In this document: positions 40,007 through 50,407 of the stretch, one piece after another
Numbering within the stretch: the first letter of the stretch is position 1
How the letters are laid out: every line of letters starts with the position of its first letter
DNA from: Rhyzopertha dominica
Lineage: Eukaryota > Arthropoda > Insecta > Coleoptera > Bostrichidae
DNA length: 64,000 nucleotides
Direction: 5' to 3'
Assembly (NCBI GenBank): GCA_025024175.1
Contig: QCXZ01000086.1
Span: forward strand, 21,170,245-21,234,244
The notes under the pieces: model-generated
What the model saw: the letters and a program-made list of their open reading frames with translations, nothing else
The model's database searches: none
Told to the model about the DNA's origin: nothing
Position numbers and translations under genes: made by a program

Positions 40007-41142
40007 ATGCAGACAGGCAAAGACGTCGAAAATGAAGGTAAATATAAAACAGATATGTTTATTTGGCTGTAACGGATAAATTACTGAAATAGCGGTTAGA
40101 TTGTAAGTTTGCCGGTTAGCCTATAAATAATAGTGGCATAAAATAACACATTTTTGGGCTTTAACCCTTATTTTGCGATTTACACTTTACAAATACTTGT
40201 TTAATATCGTGTACCTTAGCTTGGTAAACATTTAATTTACTCTTTGCGGTCTAGATGTCATCGAGAGTATCGGAGACTGTTCCATTGATTCCCAAATCGT
40301 CAACGGTGAGTCTAACATATATGATGTGCATTTAATTCTAAACACTACATTTATAGTGTCTGCTGGTTCTTTGCCTGAAGTTGCTGATGTGGCGTCTGCA
40401 GGTGAAAGTGAGCTGGACATATCGAATAATTCTGTTGCCGCTGCTTTAGATGCCCCCGATTCTCAAGATAGAGACAATCCAAACATGACTAATGCTGAAA
40501 TCAATATACCTATCAAGATAGGTTTACTTTATTCTACCTTATCCATTACGGGAACATTGACAAACATAGCGATTACTGGTGTGAAGAATTACGCCGATAC
40601 AGTATCAGACATGTCCGGATATTCAGCTGACACTTCTCGAAGTGGTTCTCTAAAGAGTGCTACTTATATTCCTCCAAAACCTGGAATGAGGAATCGACTG
40701 TCACAGTCATCTGGTGGAACGAGCAGTTCAGACAGCTCAGGTCCAGTCCCATGCAATAAACCAAATGGAAAACGAATAAAGCAATTAATGCAGAGATGGA
40801 AGAATACGGACTTACTGGTTAATGTGTTGGATTATATCGACAAGTAAGCATTTTGTTTTATTGATGTAGCTTCTGTTTCTTATGAAATTCTTAAGGTATC
40901 TTAACGTGACGTTCACGAAACAACAATAAACAAAAGCTCTCGCAATTGATCCCAGGTTAAAGATTCCGCGCGAATATTTGGAGCTAATTGAGTGCCTCTC
41001 TAGCTCTGTGGAGACGGGTCGTGGTTATCAAGAAATTAACCAAATTATTCTGTTAGAAATGTGGGCGCCACTTGGTTTATTTACCTCCAGAATATTTATA
41101 AATAACAAAACCAAGAAAGTTGAGCGGAAATTCAATCACTAG
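40007..41142 (+). CDS. Unrecognised protein, or 5' part of the TP53BP1 gene
   Basis: Four exons join in phase from an ATG at 40007: 40007-40037, 40255-40305, 40357-40843 and 40956-41142 (251 residues). I recognise no domain. The middle is Ser/Thr-rich with a TYIPPKPGMRNRLSQSSGG stretch, probably disordered. The end is predicted helical (LLVNVLDYIDK then LKIPREYLELIECL). A poly(A) signal follows at 41725. Exon 40357-40843 ends in phase 2, and the first TP53BP1 exon at 44211 also starts in that phase. The first three exons may therefore splice to either terminal exon: this model gives a short complete protein, the other a 53BP1 with an N-terminal tail. RNA evidence is needed to choose. Confidence 0.6.
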
Positions 41143-41724
41143 AAGAGCTGAGCTGCCTAAGTGTCGCTAATTTACCAACAAACATCGCTAAAATTCCCAA
41201 AACACCACCCCAAGTGATCCAACCGCAACTGTAAGAGACGAGTATAAAAAAAAGTGTACGGTTTCACCCAAAAGCAACACAAAATTTATTGTCAGAAGTG
41301 CGAATACAAAATTAGAAATGAATTTAATATATTAAAATGCAAAAGGATTATTAAATAAAATATACGCTATAAAATAACAAGGTAAGTATCCTAAAAAAAA
41401 ATTAAAGCTTATTGGATTAATAAGGTAAGTATGCGTTCGCGATAATATGAATACATTTTTTTTATAAATGTACCTTTTCTTTTGTTTCAGGGATAGCGAT
41501 GGAATACCGTTAGTGTGCACACGTACGTTTACAAGTTCTTCCCTTTACAAATTGTTCTTTCAGAGATAAAAGAAAACAAGTGAACAAGTGAGATGTATAA
41601 CTGGCGAATTAAGTTAAGTCTGATTTAAATGTTATATAATATTAAATTATATATGTATTTTACACTTAAACAATATGTAATATTAATTAAAATTGCAATT
41701 ACTGTACTTTATAAACGAAATCTT

Positions 41725-41730
41725 AATAAA
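41725..41730 (+). terminator. Candidate poly(A) signal after the 40007 gene
   Basis: AATAAA about 580 bases past the stop at 41142. It supports a transcript ending here. Confidence 0.45.
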
Positions 41731-41940
41731 CAATGATTGAATGACATTGACCTGGAGTAAGTTATTTTATGATCTAAATGTTGGAAAGATTAAGCTATAA
41801 AATCTCGGCAAAACCGCATAAAACCGTCAATTTGAACTAGAAACTAATGTTGACTTATCTGTTACCCAAGCAGTGGGTTGAATGCTAGGGGACGTTGAAA
41901 ACTTCTCGATTCAGGACTGAGCTGATTCGGTTCTGGTAAG

Positions 41941-42201
41941 ATGACCTCCAGAATCCCTGGCGTGTTCGATAGAATGTTCGGGAAAATGTGGTATGATCAG
42001 CGGCCTCCAAAGAATCCAGTAACCAGTCAAGGAAAGCAATCGTTCACAAAAGCAGTTCGAACAAACGATAACAATCAAGAACGTGAAAAGAACCCTCTGA
42101 AGAGGGTTCTTACAAGAAGCAATATCGAGCGAAACGTGTGGCGTTGTGATTTAAATCCCGCAAAAGCGGCTTGGACGAAGCTCAAACGAAACAACCAATA
42201 G
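41941..42201 (+). CDS. Hypothetical 86-codon frame, doubtful
   Basis: A single uninterrupted frame, rich in Lys, Arg and Asn, starting with a fair context ATG and lying alone between the 40007 gene and the next. No domain is recognisable and no acceptor site allows it to be an internal exon, since the upstream frame has stops. A chance frame is quite possible. Confidence 0.2.
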   Translation: MTSRIPGVFDRMFGKMWYDQRPPKNPVTSQGKQSFTKAVRTNDNNQEREKNPLKRVLTRSNIERNVWRCDLNPAKAAWTKLKRNNQ

Positions 42202-42417
42202 CTTCTAGCATCCAAACAGAATTCGTTGGTCGGATAATTCCAAAACTTTTGGATGAACGTTGCACAATATGTTCATAGACCGATCAGCGAATTTTCACAA
42301 CACACCTGTTTCAAATACTACCAAATACGAGTCTAACGGCCCGTGGAAGCCACACTGATTCACATTAATCTCTCGCGGTTTTTGTCGACGGCGCGGTAAA
42401 AAGTGGTCCACAAGAAG

Positions 42418-42650
42418 CATATTCCACTAGAAATGCAGGTGCGAAATGCAAAATACTTTGAAGAGAATTCTGGCAATACGGGGGAAGTTCAGAATACTAA
42501 ATCGAAACATTAGAAATATTTATGTTGCGAAGGTATTCCACTGGAAATGCCGACGTGATTAAACGCTGGAAAATGCAAAGAAGACAACTCTAACAATACG
42601 GGGAAAGTTGAAAATGTTATTTGGAAATATTTCAAAAAATTATTGTAACA
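42418..42650 (+). repeat. Diverged tandem duplication, ~115-base unit
   Basis: ATTCCACTAGAAATGC and AATACGGGGGAAGTT in the first unit recur as ATTCCACTGGAAATGC and AATACGGGGAAAGTT in the second, spaced by about 115 bases. Non-coding. Confidence 0.55.
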
Positions 42651-43125
42651 GTATTTACTGCTTTGTCATAGTAGTTTTTATGATCATGCAATGAGTTTAT
42701 TATTTTATTTTAACATCTTAAGCACAATGACAAAGGTAGTTGTCCAAATTGAGGTGTGGTATCACTTTGGACTTTCATTTTGCGCTATGTGGCTCCCAAA
42801 GAAGCGATAGTCTTCTGGCTGATAGCAAGTGGTAATTCAGTAATTTTTAACAGCTTACAACATAGTTAATAGGACTGTCAATTCTGGTTTGCACGTTTTG
42901 GTTTATTAATCCCATTTACTTAACCCATTGGGCGAAATTTTTCCTATTAAGCGATGCTTATTAGCGGAATGAAACCTGACTTTCTGTATTTAAGCAAAGA
43001 ATAATGAAAGCTATCAATGTGCGGAACTCATTCGAACAAAACTTGCACATCAAAAACAATAAGAATAAGTGAAATAGTAGTCAGCAATAAACTGAACAGG
43101 TTCTTTCAACTATAGCATGTATGTA

Positions 43126-44162
43126 CAGGGTGAGCAAATAAGAGAGGTGGCCGGTCATATCTCATAAACCAGTAGCCCTAGAGCTTTGAGGTAAAAAATT
43201 TCTTGAGTAAAGTGGCCAAGGGAAGTGGCTGGAAAATATTTTCGAGTTTGTAAAGTGACCGCTAGAGGGCGCTGTGGTACCTCCAAATTACAAAATTAAT
43301 GTTTGTGTCATTTTTAGCCTAATAAATGTATGCAGTATTAAACATTTTAAGATTGTTTGGACTAAAGTCTACTATTTTTGTTTAAAACATTTTTTTGTTA
43401 AATGTCAAATAAAGGAGTGGGGGGCGGGTGAATATTAATATAGAAAATCGCTAATATTTCAGGTTTGGCTTGACCGATTTCAACCGACAAGGTGTCGTTT
43501 TCAAGAGCTTATGTGCCCTTATAAAAAGCAATTTTGAGTTTCGGAACATAGTTCGTCTGTTAACCGCAAGATTGCGGTTTCTGAAGTTACTACCTAAATA
43601 TCCATTTTTCTGGAAATTTTTAAATGCAACGCTATAAGGTTGATTACTTCATTAAAAGAACAATTGAATATAGACTAAAATGGTGAAAACCGCACCGTAA
43701 CTTCAGAAAACGCCCTCTTGTGGTCAACAGACGAACTATGTTCCGAAACTTAAAATTGCTTTTTATAAGGGCACATAAGCTCTTGAAAACGACACCTCGT
43801 TGGTTGAAATCGGTCAAGCCAAACCTGAAATATTAGCGATTTTCTATATTAATATTCACCCGCCCCCCACTCCTTTATTTGACATTTAACAAAAAAATGT
43901 TTTAAACAAAAATGGTAGACTTTAGTCCAAACAATCTTAAAATGTTTAATACTGCATACATTTATTAGGCTAAAAATGACACAAACATTAATTTTGTAAT
44001 TTGGAGGTACCACAGCGCCCTCTAGCGGTCACTTTACAAACTCGAAAATATTTTCCAGCCACTTCCCTTGGCCACTTTAGTTAAGAAAATTTTTTACCTC
44101 AAAGCTCTAGGGCTACTGGTTTATGAGATATGACCGGCCACCTCTCTTATTAGCTCACCCTG
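43126..44162. mobile_element. Near-perfect foldback element, TA-CAGGGTGAGC ends
   Basis: 1.04 kb whose two ~500-base halves are almost identical inverted copies: CAGGGTGAGCAAATAAGAGA at the left, its near-exact complement at the right, and blocks such as GGAGTGGGGGGCGGGTGAAT (43414) matched at 43850-43875. TA borders both ends. No coding capacity. It sits within 50 bases of the 3' splice site of the TP53BP1 exon at 44211, so it is intronic or promoter-proximal. High arm identity suggests a recent insertion or arm homogenisation. Confidence 0.9.
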
Positions 44163-44210
44163 TACTTTATTTGAGTTCACTCACTTACTGTATTAATTAA
44201 TTTTATGCAG

Positions 44211-45831
44211 GATGGTGTTTCCCTTGGCTAATAATGAAAATGACCAAATCGAAGAAGAAGAAGAGGAAGAAGAAGAGTTGCTAGATGAATCCCCACCGCG
44301 TAAGTCTCCTAAACGGCAGTGCAGCCCAGTAGATGGTAGCCCCAATAAGCGGCCTAGGTGCACCGAGGATCTCATAAAAGAAAGAAATGTCATTGTCTCA
44401 TTTGCCAAATCGGCTGATCTGAAATACCATCCCATTACTATTATTGAGCAAGTGGATGGCCAGTTCAAAGTCGAATATTCTGACAAACGACATACTGCAG
44501 TGATCGCAAAGAAACAGATTGTGCAGTTATTGCTGGTTAAATTCATAGGAAAAACTGTTAGCGCAAAAATTGATACTGTAGGCATTCTGCCAGCGGTGGT
44601 GTCTAAAGTGACCGTTCTCGATGATATCGTATACTTGTGGCTGCTGACCAACGAAGGCGACTTTCAGGTTTGCATTAGCAACGTGTTTCTCAGTAGATAC
44701 CAAATGGGGCAGATTAAAAACGATACCAATGGGGTCAACGAAGAATCTGACAGTTCCGCTTCCAGTTCACAGCCATCTTGTTCAGGACTGAGAGCAGTAG
44801 TAATAACTTATAAATTTTGCTGAGCACATGTTAACGAGCTTTTGTTCCAGATATGTTCTTCAGGGAGTGATTCGTACGATGAACCCCCTGTGCAGGAACC
44901 TGATTACGTGACTGGCTGTGAACCAGAAACATTGTTCGTGCTTTTTGGTGGCGATAAGGTTCGGCTGAAGGGAGCTCGTGGTCATATACCTAACGCGGCT
45001 GTAAAAGATGACGACATCGTGGGTCCCATTGTGCGAGGTAACTGGTTTAATGGACTAATATTCTTGCTAACGGCCAGCGAGCGTAAGAAAACCACTCCAC
45101 CACCTGAGGAAGCAACAACTGACAGCGAGGAGTATGTATTTTCCAAAGTGCCATTTGTGCACGACAGGCTTGAGTTACAAATAAAACTGGGCGGCGGAAG
45201 GATTGTTAAGTCTACTTCGCAATTGGGTATTTTCCATTTTCTTGTTTTTTTTTTAAATTTTCATTTCAGGTAATTTTTTTTCCCCATCTTAATGGAGGAA
45301 ACACGCATGATGTGCTAAACGTTTTTATATTCCGTTTATACAGGTAATGCCAAAGGTAGGAAAACATATCTTATAGCACCGAGGCCCTGCCTTACGGTGA
45401 AATACATAGAATGCTTGAGCCTGGGTATACAACCCGTTTGCCACGAGTGGGTTATCAATTGCTGCAAAGCACAGAAGCTACTGCCCATCCAGGAATTACC
45501 TCTCGGATGGTCACGCACGCAGGCACGTTTTGTAAGTGCATATGAGAGGCCCAAGTCCAGGATATTCTCTGGGCTAACCATACAGCTGTCGTATGGTTCT
45601 AACATAGCCTTCTTCAAATTTTGGGGAACTATTATGGCCCGTTTTGGTGCCAATGTCGTACTCTTCCGAGGTGACCTGACAACCAGCGACGTCATCTTAG
45701 TCGAGACGGGATACGTCACCGAAAAGCTATTGGATGCGAAAAACTATGGTATGACTCTCCTAGATACAGAATGGGTCATCGAGAGCATTTTGTTAGGTGC
45801 ACCAGCCGACTTGACAAAATACCAGTCTTAA
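44211..45831 (+). CDS. TP53BP1: TP53-binding protein 1 homologue (Tudor-like plus BRCT pair)
   Basis: DNA double-strand-break response adaptor; the vertebrate protein reads methylated H4K20 through a tandem Tudor fold and binds partners through BRCT repeats. Exons 44211-44796, 44851-45226 and 45344-45831 join in phase; from the ATG at 44212 this gives 482 residues. An acidic run (IEEEEEEEEELLDESPP) and a basic cluster (KSPKRQCSP) precede the Tudor-like region (about residues 60-165, VIVSFAKSADLKYHPITIIE onward). The BRCT region starts near residue 255 (PIVRGNWFNGLIFLLTASE) and continues with RKTYLIAPRPCLTVKYIECL, VCHEWVINCC and a second repeat ending TLLDTEWVIESILLG. The ATG falls one base after a splice acceptor, so an upstream coding exon is likely (see 40007). 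The homologue is far shorter than the vertebrate protein. Confidence 0.85.
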
Positions 45832-46184
45832 AAGTATTAATTTCATGACATTCACAATGACTCATTTTGTAACTCTTTACCTTAAAGAGATGTGTTCACT
45901 TAGATTTTGTTTTTCATGTGAGTGTTATGTATTCACAAAGTGAGATTTGTCTGTTTCAATTGTCATTCAAGTGTTTTCTGTAAACAGAATATGAATTCAT
46001 TAAATATTGTTCTTTGCATAAATAGTTTTTTTTTATATCTGCATATCTGTATTTCATTCAAGTATGTTATAAAACTCATACTCATTAGGATATTTTACAA
46101 GTTAGACCTTTTTTGATTCCATAGTTGCCTACTCATCAGGCAAACTTGATTTTTTTTTAATTTACATTTCTGTAATTTCCTGCC

Positions 46185-46190
46185 AATAAA
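46185..46190 (+). terminator. Candidate poly(A) signal of TP53BP1
   Basis: AATAAATAAA about 355 bases after the stop, just before the transposon at 46207. Confidence 0.5.
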
Positions 46191-46206
46191 TAAATTACAG
46201 CTTATA

Positions 46207-48486
46207 CATGGTCACTACAACGTATGGAACCAGCAGGATATTTCAGGTTCTGTTTGACCGATTTTTGTGAAATTGTGCATGGGCCTATGGGTAATTAAAA
46301 TGCATTTTCTGGAATTTTTTCAACTCCACGTCGGCTCTCGTTTCCGAGATATGCGTGCAAGTTGCATTTTTTTTAATGGGAAGGGGGTCAAAGGGCACAT
46401 CTTTGACAAGGATATTTTTCCTGATTTCAAAAATGTATTACACTTGTACAATTTATTGCTTCTGAGTTGAGAAAAGTGTGATAGCAAACTTGAGTCTTGC
46501 AAAAAACTTCGGGATAACCATATTCGTTATTGCTAAGTAAGAACAAAAACTCCAGGTGTCTCCATTTTCCTCTTGATTAGTGATAGTTTTCATTCATTTT
46601 GTTATTTGCAATCCCAATGCCTCAGTTAACTGAACATGATCGCCTTGAAATTTTGATGATGATTGGTTATTGAGATAGAAGACGAAGTTATTCGGAAGTA
46701 GTTGCACTCCACAAAGCAATTCATGGAGATCGTGAACCAATTGCCATATCAACAGTTATTAAAACATTGCAACGTTTTGCTGAAACCGGCGGTGTTAAAA
46801 ATCGTCAAAAACCAGAAGGTCCAAAGGTTTGCTACGAGTGAGGAAGGTAGTAGCTTGAATGCCAAGTGTTCCGTACAACAGCGTGCTCTCACTAACTATA
46901 TTAGCAGAAAAGTTTCATCCATACAAAAATAATTTATTACAAGAACTGAGCGAAAATGATTTCGATTGTAGAATAGAATTTTGTGAAACTGCTATGAACA
47001 TGATAAATGAAGAAGATACAGTGTTTTCCATATGCAAAAGTGACAGGGCGTCATCAGTAACGTCACTGTGCAGTAGCCCTATTTTTGAACAAGGTCAGCT
47101 GTTGGAATAGTCCATAGGCGTCGAAATCGCTTTACTAGACTAGCAGTAAAGCCGCCAATAGGGCCGGAAAGGTGCAAAAGAACATCTTGAAGAGCGACCA
47201 GAAGCAGAAACACGGAAGGAAAGCTACGCCATTTAAAACATGCTGAAGCAGGTCCACCCCGACACCGATATCTCCAGCAATATATCCAGAAAATATTTTC
47301 GGCACGTCACTGGTATCGTGATGAATATATAAGCAACTAGGCCGCCGTGCATATGACGTTACCACTTGATGACGTCGCTGTCACTTTCTCATGTGGAAGA
47401 CACAGTAGAAACATTTTAAATTGAATTATGTTTTCTGATGAAGCGACTTTTTGCCTCTATGGTAATGTGAATAGACATAATCGCAGATATTGGTTGGACA
47501 CAAATCAACATTGGATGGAACAAGTCCACACACAGCACCCTCAAAAAGTGAATGTCTGGTATGGTATTATCGGTGAGCACAGTATTGGGCCTTTTTTCAT
47601 CGATGGAAATTTGAATGCGGTTAAGTATTTACAATTCTTGCGCGAACACATTACACCAGAACTTATTCGCCTCTTCCCTAATCACGAAAATGCTGTGCGT
47701 CCTTCTCAACAGATATGGTTTCAGCAAGATGGTGCACCGCCCCATTTTGCAGTCAACGTTAGTGGATATTTGAATGTGATATTTCCAGACAGATGGATTG
47801 GTAGGCACGGAGCTATAGAATGCCCAGCACGTTCTCCTGATCTGACGTCGCTTGATTTTTTCATGTGGGGTGGTATCTGAAAAATCGTATTTATGCTGAT
47901 CGGCCACATTTATAAGGGCAGAAATTCAGAATTTACCTCCAAATATGCTACAAAGAACATTAGAAAACTTTTACTCAAGGCTGCATTACTGCCAAAAAGT
48001 AAATGGGGAACATTTTGAGCATCTTCTATAATGTAAATCTTAAAAAATACTGCATTTTTCATGGAACCATGTTTTTCTTTTCTACTATTAGGGTATCTGA
48101 TTCGCAATAAATTGATCAAATTAGACGAAAATTATAACTAGTTAAAGCAAATGGTAATACTTTTTTGTCCATTTTAGCAATAAAGAAAACTGTTTTCATT
48201 CTTTGTCAAGTTCAATTATTGTATTTACACTTTTCTCAACTCAGAAGCAATAAATTGTAAAGTGTGATACATTTTTGAAATCAGGAAAAAATATCCTTTT
48301 CAATGATCCCCCTTCGCATAAAAAAAATGCAACTTGCGGCCATATCTCAAAAACGAGGGCTGACACAGAGTTGAAAAATTCCAGAAAATGCATTTTAATT
48401 ACTCATAGGCCCATGAACAATTTCAGAAAAATCGGTCGAATAGTACCTGAAATATCCTTCTGGTTCCATACTTTGTAGCGACCCTG
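46207..48486. mobile_element. Tc1/mariner-type transposon with long inverted ends
   Basis: 2.28 kb lying between the convergent TP53BP1 and vig genes. Inverted terminal repeats of about 270 bases: left CATGGTCACTACAACGTATGG, right complement CAGGGTCGCTACAAAGTATGG, both bordered by TA. The arms pair through AAAATGCATTTTCTGGAATTT and GGATATTTTTCCTGATTTCAAA. A decayed transposase fills the centre. The terminus TA-CAGGGT is close to that of the non-coding foldback elements elsewhere in the window. Confidence 0.85.
46617..48035 (+). pseudogene. Decayed Tc1/mariner-like transposase with DUF4817-type N-terminus
   Basis: Starts at 46617 (MPQLTEHDRLEILMMIGY) and meets a stop after about 18 codons. 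Further fragments are RRSYSEVVAL, FAETGGVKNR, FHPYKNNLLQEL, FDCRIEFCETAMNMINEED, and, after a shift, the best-kept catalytic part (47428-47880). This contains MFSDEATFCLYGNVNRHN, KVNVWYGI, IGPFFIDGNL, WFQQDGAPPHFAV, RWIGRHGAIE and the DLTSLDFFMWG end with the expected third catalytic position. Several stops and shifts show that it is not functional. The order of parts matches the insect transposase group with an N-terminal helix-turn-helix (DUF4817) and a DDD/E catalytic core. Confidence 0.85.
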
Positions 48487-48542
48487 TATAATGCAAAATC
48501 CTGGAGTATGTAATAAGAATTATGATGCTGTTAGTTTAAGCA

Positions 48543-48572
48543 TTGTCTGAATAATATTATTATTCAGACAAC
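48543..48572. repeat. Palindromic hairpin with TTGTCTGAAT arms
   Basis: TTGTCTGAATAAT pairs with ATTATTCAGACAA over a 3-base loop. Its arms match the hairpin at 16669-16699. Confidence 0.65.
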
Positions 48573-48599
48573 AGTTTAAGTATGCAAAAGAGCAGTTAC

Positions 48600-50407
48600 C
48601 ACATGTAAAATGGTGTAAACCGTGCTAAACACGTCCATATCATATTCACTCTCTCATTTAGTACACAAAAGAAACAATACAATAGAAACTGGGTAAGTAT
48701 ACTGCTAAAACAGATATCACCTATCCTTGTCTGTGCTGTGCAAATGGTGGATATAAAGACATGTTGTTTTGTGGAGCAAAGGAAAGGAATGAGCGTCCAA
48801 AAACCAGGGAACCTCATACAAAATTATTAAGACCTCATTAAAATACAGAAAATTAATAATAAATTGATTCTGACTGTTATAGAGATCAATAGAATTGATT
48901 TATTGAAGTCCTCTTTCACAGTTGCTCACATAATTTTTACAAATTTCGGGCATAATTTTGTTAAAAGAGCACCCTAAGTTTTTCTACAACGCATCAGACA
49001 TGTTCAGTGTTAAAATTATGGACGTATCGAAGATACAGTCCACCCATAATTTATTTGTTCCTTTGCTTAAATTATAAATTGNCACAGCAAATGGTGAAGA
49101 TCACCACTTGTGGAGGTTATCATTTGTGTAATCTAAGTATGATCATATCACTGTATCACATAATACAATCTGTGCTATAAAAACTTTCTCAACTTCAAAA
49201 ATACAGCAAACCATTTTGAAATTGAGTTNGTAACTACTTTTAACTAAAATTGTATATATTTTTGAGTTCTCAACAAGTGATTTGCATCTTCCAGCTATCT
49301 GGGGTACCAACAGGCCTCAATTTACCAAAATATTGTATAAATTAAAAAAGTGATTCTCTAAAGGAAAAGAAACAAAATAAAAGAAAGATGTTGATATCCC
49401 ATATTTAATTTCAACAATACAATTGTTAAAAGAAAAAAATGTGACGTTCACAATTAGATATTCAGTAACACAAAGTTACACAAAAATTAGTGGTTGTCGT
49501 TCTCAGCATGCATACCAATAATTCGTGTGTAACACCTTTATGCAATGATTTTCACAGCAACGTTTAGTGTTCCATAAAGTAACCTAACACGCACATCGGT
49601 TAAAAATTAAAAAAAAAAGTGTTCAGCCAGCCTTTGCTAAAAACTTCATAACTGATCAAATTACAAATTCAAGTGACAGTTTGTACAATTTTTTATTATA
49701 CATGTTTCCGAGACGTGAAATTGACGATAGCCTACAACTTGTTAGCGCATAGTCCAAAAATCAAGAGGGTAAAACAAACGACCACCTAATCCATTTAATA
49801 TTAAAACTTAACAATTAAATGTGACAGTAATGCCTACTATCGAAATAAATTACATCACGATATTAAGTCTTAAAGTACGGGCGATGGATAGTGCGCCGTA
49901 TAAAATTTACAACTTCTAAACAGCTAAAAAGGGCTGGTTCGATAGAAAATTAAAGTATAAGAAAGCCACACTAGCACCAAAAGTAAGATTCGCCGTCCCA
50001 AAATATCAACACCGACCGAACCTTACTGTCTTATTTGATCGTGAGGCCAGAGAACGATTTCACAACGCTTCCAGTTTCATATTCAAAGATACAAAATGTG
50101 ATGATTCCACTCGATAAAACTAATTCGTGGGGTCGCGGTCTACAAAAATTATGAAATGATTTTCTGTTTCAATGAGTTCCGCTAACAATTATAACAATTC
50201 AGTTATTACACTGACTAGTAACCATATACCCTCAGGGTTCCACGTCTACATTGAAATATATGACCTTAAAGTCTACAAGAGAAGCCTAAAAACAAAAAAT
50301 TTCTCTTTTCCTGTCAAAAAAAAAAGGAAATAAAACTTTGTACCGATATCTTAAGAATTCAAGTGTGATCTCTATTTTACAAACGTGGTGGCCATTTCTT
50401 ATGTTGC
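48600..50407. other. Region downstream of vig, probably partly 3' UTR
   Basis: AT-rich stretch with no recognised gene; it should include the vig 3' untranslated region on the minus strand. Two Ns (49082, 49230). Confidence 0.4.
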
